A DNA stretch of 64,000 bases from RFTU01 sp046094505 (lineage in GTDB: Bacteria; Pseudomonadota; Gammaproteobacteria; Burkholderiales; Burkholderiaceae_C), in contig JBJTHN010000001.1 in NCBI GenBank assembly GCA_046094505.1, positions 1 to 64,000 on the forward strand. The letters run 5' to 3'. Under the pieces are notes generated by a model. That model was given only the letters and a program-made list of their open reading frames with translations. It was not told the origin of the DNA and did not search any database. Each line of letters opens with the position of its first letter. Position 1 is the stretch's first letter. Positions 25,384-32,709 of this stretch are shown here, in pieces. The position numbers were made by a program, and so were the translations under genes.

Positions 25384-25914
25384 TTGGGTCTTGCCTTGAA
25401 GCCTGATCGGCCCGACGCGAACCTGGTCACCGTGGTGGATGGTGCCCAGCGCAGCTTGGAAGCACCCGCCACCGATGTGGCGGTGGGCATCTTGGTGCGA
25501 CGAGATGAGCAGGGCCGTGAATGCGCCTTCCTGCTGACCAGCCGCCCCCCGGGCAAGGTGTATGCGGGCTACTGGGAGTACCCGGGCGGCAAGTTTGAGC
25601 CGGGCGAGACGCTGGAGCAGGCGCTGGCGCGCGAACTGCATGAAGAGTTGGGCATCCGCATCGCAGACGTCCACCCGTGGCAAGAGGAACTCTTTGACTA
25701 CCCGCACGCCCGCGTGCGCCTGCATTTTTGCAAGGTGTACGAGTGGGAAGGTGACTTTGACATGCGGGAAGGCCAGCAGATGGCCTGGTGCAGCTTGCCG
25801 GTGACGGTGGGTCCGGTGCTGCCGGGCACCCTGCCGGTGTTGGCCTGGTTCGCGCGCGACTGGCAACACCCCGGGCCGCTGACCGTGCCGGCCCCGCTGC
25901 CAGTGGGCGTATGA
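25384..25914 (+). CDS. mutT: Nudix hydrolase, MutT-like
   Basis: This protein of about 176 residues has a complete Nudix box, GGKFEPGETLEQALARELHE followed by ELGI (GX5EX7REUXEEXGU), at about 68-91. The preceding WEYPGG and following VRLHFCKVYEWEGD fit the 8-oxo-dGTP diphosphatase branch, which cleans the nucleotide pool. There is no ATG near the N-terminus: TTG 25384 or TTG 25396 are the candidate starts. The final codons share bases with the ATG of an 11-codon ORF that leads into hisI. Confidence 0.85.
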   Translation: MGLALKPDRPDANLVTVVDGAQRSLEAPATDVAVGILVRRDEQGRECAFLLTSRPPGKVYAGYWEYPGGKFEPGETLEQALARELHEELGIRIADVHPWQEELFDYPHARVRLHFCKVYEWEGDFDMREGQQMAWCSLPVTVGPVLPGTLPVLAWFARDWQHPGPLTVPAPLPVGV

Positions 25915-25946
25915 GCCTGCCCGTGGACACTACACTGGGCTTATGA
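25911..25946 (+). other. 11-codon mini-ORF bridging the Nudix gene and hisI
   Basis: ATG 25911 overlaps the Nudix stop as ATGA. The frame reads MSLPVDTTLGL and its TGA (25944-25946) overlaps the hisI start ATG (25943). It contains no His codons, so it is not a classical his leader peptide. It could pass terminating ribosomes from the Nudix gene to hisI, or be chance. Confidence 0.35.
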
Positions 25947-26332
25947 GTTGGTTGGACGACATCAAGTGGGACGGCAACGGCCTGGTTACGGCCATCGCGC
26001 AGGAAGCCTCCACGGGCGACGTGCTGATGGTGGCCTGGATGAACCGACAGGCGCTGGAGCTCACGGTCCAAACGGGCCACGCCGTCTACTGGAGCCGCTC
26101 GCGCGGCCGCCTGTGGCACAAGGGCGAAGAAAGTGGCCATGTGCAGCAGGTGCACGAGGTGCGCCTGGACTGCGACGGGGATGTCCTTCTGCTGAAAGTC
26201 ACACAACTCGGGCATGATCCCGGGATTGCCTGCCACACCGGTCGCCACAGCTGCTTCTACAGCGTCCTGCGCGAAGGGCGCTGGGAGCCGGTGGAGCCCG
26301 TGCTCAAAGACCCCGATTCGATCTACCGTTGA
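25943..26332 (+). CDS. hisI: Phosphoribosyl-AMP cyclohydrolase HisI
   Basis: HisI opens the purine ring of PR-AMP in the third step of histidine synthesis. It is a zinc enzyme of 129 residues, encoded separately from HisE. WSRSRGRLWHKGEESGH at about 52-68 and the zinc/magnesium ligand region LDCDGDVLLLKV and HTGRHSCFY are diagnostic. Its stop overlaps a TTG that could begin hisE. In most relatives hisF lies just upstream; here that place is taken by a Nudix gene. Confidence 0.96.
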   Translation: MSWLDDIKWDGNGLVTAIAQEASTGDVLMVAWMNRQALELTVQTGHAVYWSRSRGRLWHKGEESGHVQQVHEVRLDCDGDVLLLKVTQLGHDPGIACHTGRHSCFYSVLREGRWEPVEPVLKDPDSIYR

Positions 26333-26361
26333 CGACCCCCAGCCGCGCGCCTTGCGTACCC

Positions 26362-26742
26362 ATGAGCCCCTCCCATTCAGCCCCCGGTTCCAACCCTGCG
26401 TCCCAGGATGTGCTGGAGCGCCTGGCCGATGTGATCGACCAGCGCCGCCAGGGCGATCCTGACAAGAGCTATGTGGCGCGTCTGTTTCACAAGGGCCCGG
26501 ACGCCATCCTCAAGAAGGTGGGCGAAGAGGCCACGGAAACCGTTATGGCCGCCAAGGACGGCGACCCGCAAAAGATCGTCTACGAGGTAGCCGACCTGTG
26601 GTTCCACAGCCTGATCGCCCTGGCCCAATTCGGCTTGCGGCCGGCCGATGTGCTGGCTGAACTCACACGCCGAGAGGGGCTTTCCGGTCTGGAAGAATTC
26701 GCAGCCCGCAAGGCACAGCAACGCGAACAGGATGAGCCATGA
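26362..26742 (+). CDS. hisE: Phosphoribosyl-ATP pyrophosphatase HisE
   Basis: HisE hydrolyses PR-ATP to PR-AMP, the second histidine step. It has 126 residues from ATG 26362; a TTG at 26329 overlapping hisI would add eleven residues. The all-alpha MazG-like core shows SYVARLFHKGPDAILKKVGE and EATETVMAAKDGD, with the metal-binding Glu cluster, then VYEVADLWFHSLIAL. Its stop overlaps the HIT gene start (ATGA), so hisE and the HIT gene are coupled. Confidence 0.95.
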   Translation: MSPSHSAPGSNPASQDVLERLADVIDQRRQGDPDKSYVARLFHKGPDAILKKVGEEATETVMAAKDGDPQKIVYEVADLWFHSLIALAQFGLRPADVLAELTRREGLSGLEEFAARKAQQREQDEP

Positions 26743-27086
26743 GCGCTGACCCCAACTGCATCTTCTGCCGCATCGTGGCTGGGCAAATCCCCGCACGCAA
26801 GGTGCATGAAGACGAGCACATGCTGGCCTTCCATGACATCAACCCCTGGGCGCCGGTTCACATCTTGCTGATACCGAAGTTGCACATTGTTTCGATGGCC
26901 GATGTGCAGGCCGAGCACGCCGGGCTGATCGGCCACATGATGGCCCAGTCCCCGCGCCTGATGCGCGAGTTGGGCGTGAGCAATGGCTTTCGGCACGTGA
27001 TCAACACCGGGGAAGATGGCCGCCAGGAGGTGTTGCACCTGCACATCCACGTGATGGGCGGCCCAAGACCCTGGAACAAGGGCTGA
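26739..27086 (+). CDS. HIT-family hydrolase (HINT-like)
   Basis: This 115-residue histidine-triad protein probably hydrolyses adenosine 5'-monophosphoramidates or related AMP conjugates. CIFCRIVAGQIPA at the N-terminus and HLHIHVMGG (HxHxH) near residue 100 define the HINT branch. GEDGRQEVLHLH precedes the triad. It sits between hisE and tatA, a conserved order in beta-proteobacteria. A second, more distant HIT protein lies at 46.7 kb. Confidence 0.94.
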   Translation: MSADPNCIFCRIVAGQIPARKVHEDEHMLAFHDINPWAPVHILLIPKLHIVSMADVQAEHAGLIGHMMAQSPRLMRELGVSNGFRHVINTGEDGRQEVLHLHIHVMGGPRPWNKG

Positions 27087-27132
27087 ACGGCGCCCACCCT
27101 AGAATCAAACCCCCTCACAAGGAGCAAGGCAT

Positions 27133-27378
27133 ATGGGATCGTTCAGCATTTGGCACTGGTTGATCGTGCTGCTGGTGGTCATTTTGATTTTCGGCACCAA
27201 GAAGCTCAAGAACCTGGGCTCGGACCTGGGTGGCGCCGTCAAGGGCTTCAAGGACGGCGTCAAGGGCTCGCAGGAAGGCGCCGACGCGGCTGCTCCGGCG
27301 GCAGCGCCGGCCCAGCAGGTGACGGCCCACAAGACCGACGCGCAGACCGTGGATGTCGACGCCAAGACCAAGTCCTGA
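27133..27378 (+). CDS. tatA: Sec-independent translocase subunit TatA
   Basis: TatA oligomerises to form the Tat export passage in the inner membrane. The 81-residue protein has one N-terminal membrane helix (HWLIVLLVVILIFG), the hinge FGTKKLKNLGSDLG and an amphipathic helix, then an Ala-rich charged tail. AAGGAG at 27119-27124 is well spaced from the ATG. TAGAAT at 27100-27105 may be a -10 element, though I see no matching -35. It heads tatABC. Confidence 0.95.
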   Translation: MGSFSIWHWLIVLLVVILIFGTKKLKNLGSDLGGAVKGFKDGVKGSQEGADAAAPAAAPAQQVTAHKTDAQTVDVDAKTKS

Positions 27379-27433
27379 TCACCGCGCACGCGGTGGCCGG
27401 GTGACCGTGCGCGCAAGCGCCTGATCGCGCCCC

Positions 27434-27949
27434 ATGATCGACTTCGGCTTCGACAAGCTTGCCCTCATCGGGGCGGTGGCGCTCATCGTCATCGGCCCTG
27501 AGAAACTGCCCAAGGTGGCCCGCACGGTGGGCCACCTGGTGGGCAAGGCGCAGCGTTACGTGGCCGATGTGAAAGCGGAGGTCAACCGCTCGATCGAGCT
27601 CGAAGAGCTCAAAAAGATGAAGAGCCAGTTCGAGACCGCCGCGCGCGACGTCGAACAGTCGGTTCAGCAAGAAGTCAACGCAGCCAACGCCTCGGTGAGC
27701 AGCACCTGGGAAGGCCTGGGCAGCGACGCGGGCAGCTCATCCGGTTCCAGCACCTCCGATGCCAGCGCGGACTGGTCGCAGCAGCCGCTGCAAACACCGG
27801 TGCCGAGCTACCGCAACCCCAAAAAGAACTGGCGCCTCAAGCGCGCCGCCGTGCCCAACTGGTACAAGCAGCGCCAAGGCGTTCGCAGCCGGGCTCAGTC
27901 GGGCGCGGCGCGCGTGGCGCGTTTCCGGCCCAAGCCCACCGCACGCTGA
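27434..27949 (+). CDS. tatB: Sec-independent translocase subunit TatB
   Basis: TatB pairs with TatC to receive twin-arginine signal peptides. It has 171 residues, with the N-terminal FDKLALIGAVALIVIGPEKLP (membrane helix plus the conserved Glu-Lys-Leu-Pro hinge), then an amphipathic helix and a charged coil (IELEELKKMKSQFETAARD). The C-terminal 70 residues are Ser/Gly and basic low complexity, without conservation expected. It lies 55 bp after tatA and 67 bp before tatC. Confidence 0.95.
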   Translation: MIDFGFDKLALIGAVALIVIGPEKLPKVARTVGHLVGKAQRYVADVKAEVNRSIELEELKKMKSQFETAARDVEQSVQQEVNAANASVSSTWEGLGSDAGSSSGSSTSDASADWSQQPLQTPVPSYRNPKKNWRLKRAAVPNWYKQRQGVRSRAQSGAARVARFRPKPTAR

Positions 27950-28016
27950 GCCTTGAGCCCTGCCCAGCCCTTCACCGCGCCCCGCCGCGCGCCACCCGAT
28001 TCAACAGCCCGATGAC

Positions 28017-28790
28017 ATGAGCGACCCGCAAGCGCCCCAGGACGAACTCGAGGGGACCGAGCAGCCCTTCGTGGCGCACCTCATCGAGCTGCGCGACCGG
28101 CTCATCCGCGCCTTGCTGGCGGTGGTGGTGGTCTTCGTGGGCTTGTGCATCTGGCCCAGCCCCTCTGGGCTATACGACATCCTGGCCGCGCCCCTGGTGC
28201 GCTACCTGCCCGCAGGCGCCACGCTGATCGCCACCAACGTGATCTCGCCGCTGCTGGTGCCCTTGAAGATCACGCTGCTGGGCGCCTTCATGGTGGCCCT
28301 GCCCTATGTGCTTTGGCAGGCTTGGGCCTTTGTTGCGCCGGGCCTGTACAACCATGAAAAGCAGCTGGTCCTGCCCCTGGTGGTGTCCAGCACGCTGCTG
28401 TTCTTCATCGGGGTGGCCTTCTGTTACTTCCTGGTCATCCCCTCGATGTCCCAGTTCATCCAAAGCTGGGCGCCCCAGAGCATCACAGCGGCCCCAGACA
28501 TCGAGCAGTACTTTGGCTTCGTGCTCACGCTGTTCATGGTGTTTGGCCTGGCGTTTGAAGTGCCCATCGTGGTGGTGGTGCTGGCGCACCTGGGCATCGT
28601 GCCCATCCAGAAGCTGCGCGAGTTCCGTGGGTACTTCATTGTGCTGGCCTTCATCATCGCCGCGATCGTGACGCCGCCGGATGTGATTTCGCAATTGGCC
28701 CTGGCCGTGCCCATGTGCCTCCTGTACGAGTTGGGCATCATCGCGGCCAGCCTGATGGCGCGAAACAAGCCGCCGCCAAGCGAGGACTGA
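28017..28790 (+). CDS. tatC: Sec-independent translocase subunit TatC
   Basis: TatC is the polytopic Tat receptor for twin-arginine signals. It has 257 residues with six predicted membrane helices. The cytoplasmic N-terminal FVAHLIELRDRLIRAL carries the HLxELRxR signal-binding site. FVAPGLYNHEK and the conserved Glu region in VFGLAFEVPIVVV are also present. A 7-bp perfect hairpin lies 14 bp past the stop and may end transcription before the opposing DegS-like gene. Confidence 0.97.
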   Translation: MSDPQAPQDELEGTEQPFVAHLIELRDRLIRALLAVVVVFVGLCIWPSPSGLYDILAAPLVRYLPAGATLIATNVISPLLVPLKITLLGAFMVALPYVLWQAWAFVAPGLYNHEKQLVLPLVVSSTLLFFIGVAFCYFLVIPSMSQFIQSWAPQSITAAPDIEQYFGFVLTLFMVFGLAFEVPIVVVVLAHLGIVPIQKLREFRGYFIVLAFIIAAIVTPPDVISQLALAVPMCLLYELGIIAASLMARNKPPPSED

Positions 28791-28804
28791 AGCCCCGCGT
28801 GCCT

Positions 28805-28821
28805 GGCCGACCGTGTCGGCC
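28805..28821. terminator. Candidate bidirectional hairpin between tatC and the DegS-like gene
   Basis: GGCCGAC and GTCGGCC form a perfect 7-bp stem around a CGT loop, in the 50-bp gap between two converging genes. There is no T tract, so any terminator function is inferred from stem strength and position. Confidence 0.45.
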
Positions 28822-28840
28822 TTCAAGGCGCTAGCCCCGG

Positions 28841-29992
28841 TCAGTCGGCGGGCTCTCTTCTGGGGGCGGGGCGCTGTGCCACCACCAAGCTGCGTTCGAT
28901 CGACTGTTGGCCCCGCTGCAGCAGCAGCGACACGCGGCTGTTGGGGGCCAGCGCACTGACCGAACTGAGCAGTTCAGCAGTATTGGCCACCTCGCGCGGG
29001 CCCACCTTGAGCACCACATCACCGGGCTGAATACCGGCCTTGGCGGCAGGCCCACCCCGCAGCACCCCGGTGATCAGCACGCCGGTACGCACCGGCAGCC
29101 GCAGCATTTCGGCCACCTCGGGGTTGAGGTCGCGCGGCTCCACGCCGATCCAGCCCCGGGTGACCTGCCCGTTTTGGATCAGGCCTTCCATCACCTGGCG
29201 GGCCACGTCCACCGGGATGGCAAAGCCAATGCCCAGGCTGCCGCCGCTGCGCGAAAAGATGGCGGTGTTGATGCCCACGAGCAGGCCGTTGGCGTCCACC
29301 AACGCGCCGCCCGAATTGCCGGGGTTGATGGCTGCATCGGTCTGGATGAAGTTCTCAAAGGTTGACAAGCCCAGTTGGCTGCGGCCCAGTGCACTCACGA
29401 TGCCCGAGGTCACGGTTTGCCCCACGCCAAAGGGGTTGCCGATGGCCAGCACCGCGTCACCCACGTGCAGCGACGCCGAGGGCGCCAAGGTGACGGCCGG
29501 CAGGCGGTCCAGGTTGATCTTCAGCAGGGCCAGGTCGGTGTCCGGGTCGGTGCCCACCACGGTGGCCTGCGCAGAGCGGCCATCGCTGAGTTGCACCTCG
29601 ATCTCGTCGGCGCCATCAATCACGTGGTTGTTGGTCAGCAGGTAGCCCGTTGGCGAAACGATGACACCCGAACCCAGCCCGCGTTGGCGCTGCGCGTCTT
29701 CCTCGCCGTCGCCGAAGAAGAAGCGGTACCAAGGGTCGCCGGCGTGGGGGTTGCGCTGGGGCGCCTTGCTGGCCACGATGCTGACCACGGCGGGCGAGGC
29801 GCGCCGCGCGGCATCGGCATGGCCGCGCCCGGCGCCAGCCGCTTCAGGTGGTGCGGTGAGGATCGGCACCACCTCAGGCATGATGAGGCCTGGCGGGCGC
29901 GCCAGCCATTCCGGCTTGAGCGTGGCCACCACGAACAGCACCGCCACCGAAACCGTGACGGCCTGCGAGAAAATCAGCCAGATGCGGCGCAT
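28841..29992 (-). CDS. DegS/DegQ-like trypsin-family serine protease with one PDZ domain
   Basis: This periplasmic-facing S1C protease has 383 residues from ATG 29992 (MRRIWLIF); another ATG eleven codons upstream is less likely. A single N-terminal membrane anchor lies at about 4-22. The catalytic triad is visible as TNNHVI (His), DPDTDLALLKI (Asp) and NPGNSGGAL (Ser). Only one PDZ domain follows (VLRGGPAAKAGIQPGDVVLK), which together with the anchor resembles DegS more than DegP. DegS homologues cut anti-sigma factors after envelope stress; no rseA or rpoE is nearby, so that role is not shown. Confidence 0.92.
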   Translation of the reverse strand: MRRIWLIFSQAVTVSVAVLFVVATLKPEWLARPPGLIMPEVVPILTAPPEAAGAGRGHADAARRASPAVVSIVASKAPQRNPHAGDPWYRFFFGDGEEDAQRQRGLGSGVIVSPTGYLLTNNHVIDGADEIEVQLSDGRSAQATVVGTDPDTDLALLKINLDRLPAVTLAPSASLHVGDAVLAIGNPFGVGQTVTSGIVSALGRSQLGLSTFENFIQTDAAINPGNSGGALVDANGLLVGINTAIFSRSGGSLGIGFAIPVDVARQVMEGLIQNGQVTRGWIGVEPRDLNPEVAEMLRLPVRTGVLITGVLRGGPAAKAGIQPGDVVLKVGPREVANTAELLSSVSALAPNSRVSLLLQRGQQSIERSLVVAQRPAPRREPAD

Positions 29993-30040
29993 GGGAGTGG
30001 GTTCGGTGCGGTGGGCGTTCAACAACCCAGGGTGTGGGTC

Positions 30041-30850
30041 ATGACGGAATCACAGGGGCACAGGGGTCAAGCAGGGTCGAAGCGGGCCACGGATTCAGCC
30101 ACATCGGTGGGCCGCGATGCGCTCGTGGGCCACCTGGACCAATGGCTGCAAGCTGCCCAGTTCAAGGATTATGGGCCGAATGGCCTGCAGGTACAGGGGC
30201 GCGAACAGGTGCGCCGCCTGGTCACCGGGGTGACGGCCAGCCGCGCCCTGATCGAGGCGGCCATTGAAGCCCAGGCCGATGCCGTGCTCGTGCACCACGG
30301 CCTGTTTTGGCGCGGCCAGGATGGCCGGCTCACAGGCTGGTTGGGCGAGCGCGTGCGCTTGCTCATGCGCCACGACATCAACCTCTTGGCCTACCACCTG
30401 CCCCTGGACGCCCACGCCAGCCACGGCAACAACGCGCAGTTGGGGATGCGCCTGGGGATGCAGGCCGATGCCCGCTTTGGCGAGCAGCAGTTGGGCTTCA
30501 TGGGGCCTGCAGCACACGCCGGGCTGGCAGCGCTGGCTCAGGCGGTGCACAACAGCCTTCAACGTGCACCACTGGTGGTGCAGGGGGACGGGCGTGCGCT
30601 GCGGCGTGTGGCCTGGTGCACCGGTGGCGCACAGGGCTACTTCGAAGCGGCCATCGCCGCGGGTGCGGACGCCTTCATCACCGGCGAGATTTCCGAGCCT
30701 CAGGCCCACTTGGCGCGCGAGACGGGTGTGGCCTTTTTGGCCTGCGGCCACCATGCCACGGAGCGCTTCGGCGCGCCGGCGGTGGGGCAGGCGGTGGCCG
30801 AACACTTCGGCCTGGAGCATGTGTTCATTGAGGTGGACAACCCGGCATGA
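30041..30850 (+). CDS. NIF3-like dinuclear metal centre protein
   Basis: This 269-residue protein of the NIF3/YbgI (DUF34) family has ambiguous function; GTP cyclohydrolase-like and metallochaperone roles have been proposed for members. The metal ligands are visible in VLVHHGLFW (about 88-96), YHLPLDAH (about 121-128) and the C-terminal CGHHATERFG. I chose ATG 30041; the first 25 residues are hydrophilic and possibly disordered. Its stop overlaps the pdxA start (ATGA), and it is divergent from the DegS-like gene across 48 bp. Confidence 0.92.
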   Translation: MTESQGHRGQAGSKRATDSATSVGRDALVGHLDQWLQAAQFKDYGPNGLQVQGREQVRRLVTGVTASRALIEAAIEAQADAVLVHHGLFWRGQDGRLTGWLGERVRLLMRHDINLLAYHLPLDAHASHGNNAQLGMRLGMQADARFGEQQLGFMGPAAHAGLAALAQAVHNSLQRAPLVVQGDGRALRRVAWCTGGAQGYFEAAIAAGADAFITGEISEPQAHLARETGVAFLACGHHATERFGAPAVGQAVAEHFGLEHVFIEVDNPA

Positions 30851-31899
30851 GTGGCGTGGGGCCTGTGCTGATCACCCTGGGCGATCCGGCCGGCATCGGG
30901 CCAGAGCTGGTGGCGCGCGCCCACCTGGCTGGCGAACTGCACGATGCGGTGGTGGTGGGTGACCCGGCTGTCATGGCGCGCGGCCTGCGGGCTTGCGGAG
31001 CCCCTGCCGTGGCCGGCCCACGCCTCATCCATCCGCTGGATGCGCTGGCCCAGGCTGCTGAGGCTGCCCACGGCGCACCGGCCAGCGCGCCGCCTTGGGC
31101 CACCCTGGGGCAGCTCGATGCGCCTGACTGGGATGCGCTGGCCTGGGGTGCGGTGGATGCACGCTGCGGCGCCTATGCCGCCCTGTGCCTGCAGGCCGCC
31201 GTTGGCCTGGCGCGCCAAGGGCAGGGCAGTGCCATCGTTACCGCGCCCATTCACAAAGAGTCGCTGGCCGCCGCAGGCCTGCCCTATCCAGGGCACACCG
31301 AAATGCTGCAGGCCTGGGCCAACCCGGGCGGCCCGCCGCCCGATGTGCGCATGATGCTTGCCAATGACGAGCTGCGCGTGGTCTTGGTCACCATCCACCA
31401 GTCGCTGCGCTCGGCCATTGAGGCCATCACGTTTGAGCGCGTGCTGCAGACCATCGTCATCACGCATGCAGCCCTTCGGGCCTGGGGCTGGGAACAGCCC
31501 CGCCTGTCCGTGGCTGGGCTCAACCCACACGCCGGCGAGGGAGGGTTGTTCGGCCGTGAAGAGGTGGAGGTCATTGCCCCGGCCATAGCCGCGGCGCGCA
31601 GCCAAGGCATCGTGGTGGACGGGCCACACCCGCCCGACACGGTCTTCATGCGGGCGCGCCACACCCCGCAGCGCCCGGGCGCCTGCGACGCGGTGGTGGC
31701 CATGACACACGACCAGGGCTTGATTCCGGTCAAGTACCTCGGCCTGGACCAGGGGGTGAACATCACCCTGGGCTTGCCCTTCGTGCGCACCAGCCCGGAC
31801 CACGGCACCGCCTTTGACATCGCCGGCCGTGGGCAGGCCGACCCCAGCAGCTTCCTGGCAGCGCTGGCCATGGCCCGGCGCTTGAGCCCGCTGGCCTGA
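30847..31899 (+). CDS. pdxA: 4-hydroxythreonine-4-phosphate dehydrogenase PdxA
   Basis: PdxA oxidises 4-phosphohydroxy-L-threonine in the DXP-dependent pyridoxal phosphate pathway. The 350-residue protein shows ITLGDPAGIGPEL at the N-terminus, VTAPIHKESL, YPGHTEML for metal and substrate binding, LNPHAGEGGLFGREE and MTHDQGLIPVKYLG. Related PdxA2 enzymes act on sugar-acid phosphates, and the gene is not beside surA or ksgA here, so the PdxA call rests on sequence alone. The start overlaps the NIF3 stop by 4 bp. Confidence 0.9.
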   Translation: MSGVGPVLITLGDPAGIGPELVARAHLAGELHDAVVVGDPAVMARGLRACGAPAVAGPRLIHPLDALAQAAEAAHGAPASAPPWATLGQLDAPDWDALAWGAVDARCGAYAALCLQAAVGLARQGQGSAIVTAPIHKESLAAAGLPYPGHTEMLQAWANPGGPPPDVRMMLANDELRVVLVTIHQSLRSAIEAITFERVLQTIVITHAALRAWGWEQPRLSVAGLNPHAGEGGLFGREEVEVIAPAIAAARSQGIVVDGPHPPDTVFMRARHTPQRPGACDAVVAMTHDQGLIPVKYLGLDQGVNITLGLPFVRTSPDHGTAFDIAGRGQADPSSFLAALAMARRLSPLA

Positions 31900-31951
31900 G
31901 GCACGGGGCTGGCCGGATGCATTCCCCGTTTGGCCTCTGGGCCGGTGTCGA

Positions 31952-31980
31952 TTGAGGGGCGCCTCCTGCTCGGTTAGAAT
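31952..31980 (+). promoter_or_regulatory. Candidate sigma70 promoter of petABC
   Basis: TTGAGG (31952-31957) and TAGAAT (31975-31980) are separated by 17 bp, the optimal spacing, and lie about 52 bp upstream of petA. Confidence 0.6.
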
Positions 31981-32032
31981 GCCGGGTTGACCCTAGTGGC
32001 CCTCGCGGGCCAGCAGTTTTCAAGGACTCTCC

Positions 32033-32629
32033 ATGAGCGAATCTTCCGTCGACAGCAGCAAGCGCACCTGGCTGATCGCCTCCACCTGTGCCGGCGCGGC
32101 CGGTGGCGTGGCGGTGGCTGTGCCCTTCGTCAGCACCTTTGCCCCCTCCGAGCGCGCCAAGGCCGCCGGGGCGGCCGTCGAAGTGGACATCAGCGGCATC
32201 AAGCCCGGTGAGAAGGTCACCGTGGAGTGGCGCGGCAAGCCGGTGTGGATCATCCGCCGCACGCCCGAGCAGGTGGAGTCGCTCAAGAAGACCGAAGCCC
32301 AAGTGGCCGACCCCAATTCCGACCGCAAGGCCTACCCCACCCCGGCCTACGCCAAGAACCAGCACCGCTCCATCAATCCCGAGTTCTTCGTGGGCGTGGG
32401 CATCTGCTCGCACCTGGGCTGCTCGCCGTCCGACAAATTCGCCACCGGCGCGCAGCCTTCGCTGCCCGACGATTGGAACGGCGGCTTCCTGTGCCCCTGC
32501 CACGGCTCCACCTTCGACCTGGCCGGCCGCGTGTTCAAGAACAAGCCCGCGCCGGACAACCTGGAGGTGCCGCCGCACATGTACCTGTCCGACACCCGCA
32601 TCCTGATCGGTGAGGACAAGAAGGCCTGA
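32033..32629 (+). CDS. petA: Ubiquinol-cytochrome c reductase Rieske iron-sulfur subunit PetA
   Basis: PetA carries the [2Fe-2S] centre of the bc1 complex and moves electrons from ubiquinol to cytochrome c1. It has 198 residues. The membrane anchor at about 13-34 follows SSKRTWLIAST, a KR variant of the twin-arginine signal. The cluster ligands lie in CSHLGCSPS (C125, H127, C130) and CPCHGSTFD (C154, H157). AAGGA at 32022-32026 gives a good ribosome-binding site. petB and petC follow. Confidence 0.97.
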   Translation: MSESSVDSSKRTWLIASTCAGAAGGVAVAVPFVSTFAPSERAKAAGAAVEVDISGIKPGEKVTVEWRGKPVWIIRRTPEQVESLKKTEAQVADPNSDRKAYPTPAYAKNQHRSINPEFFVGVGICSHLGCSPSDKFATGAQPSLPDDWNGGFLCPCHGSTFDLAGRVFKNKPAPDNLEVPPHMYLSDTRILIGEDKKA

Positions 32630-32709
32630 ACCCAGGCCCGAGTCCCCAAACGCCGAAACCACCATCCCCACAGCCCATATTGGCGAGCCCGCAGTCACTG
32701 GAGTACCCC

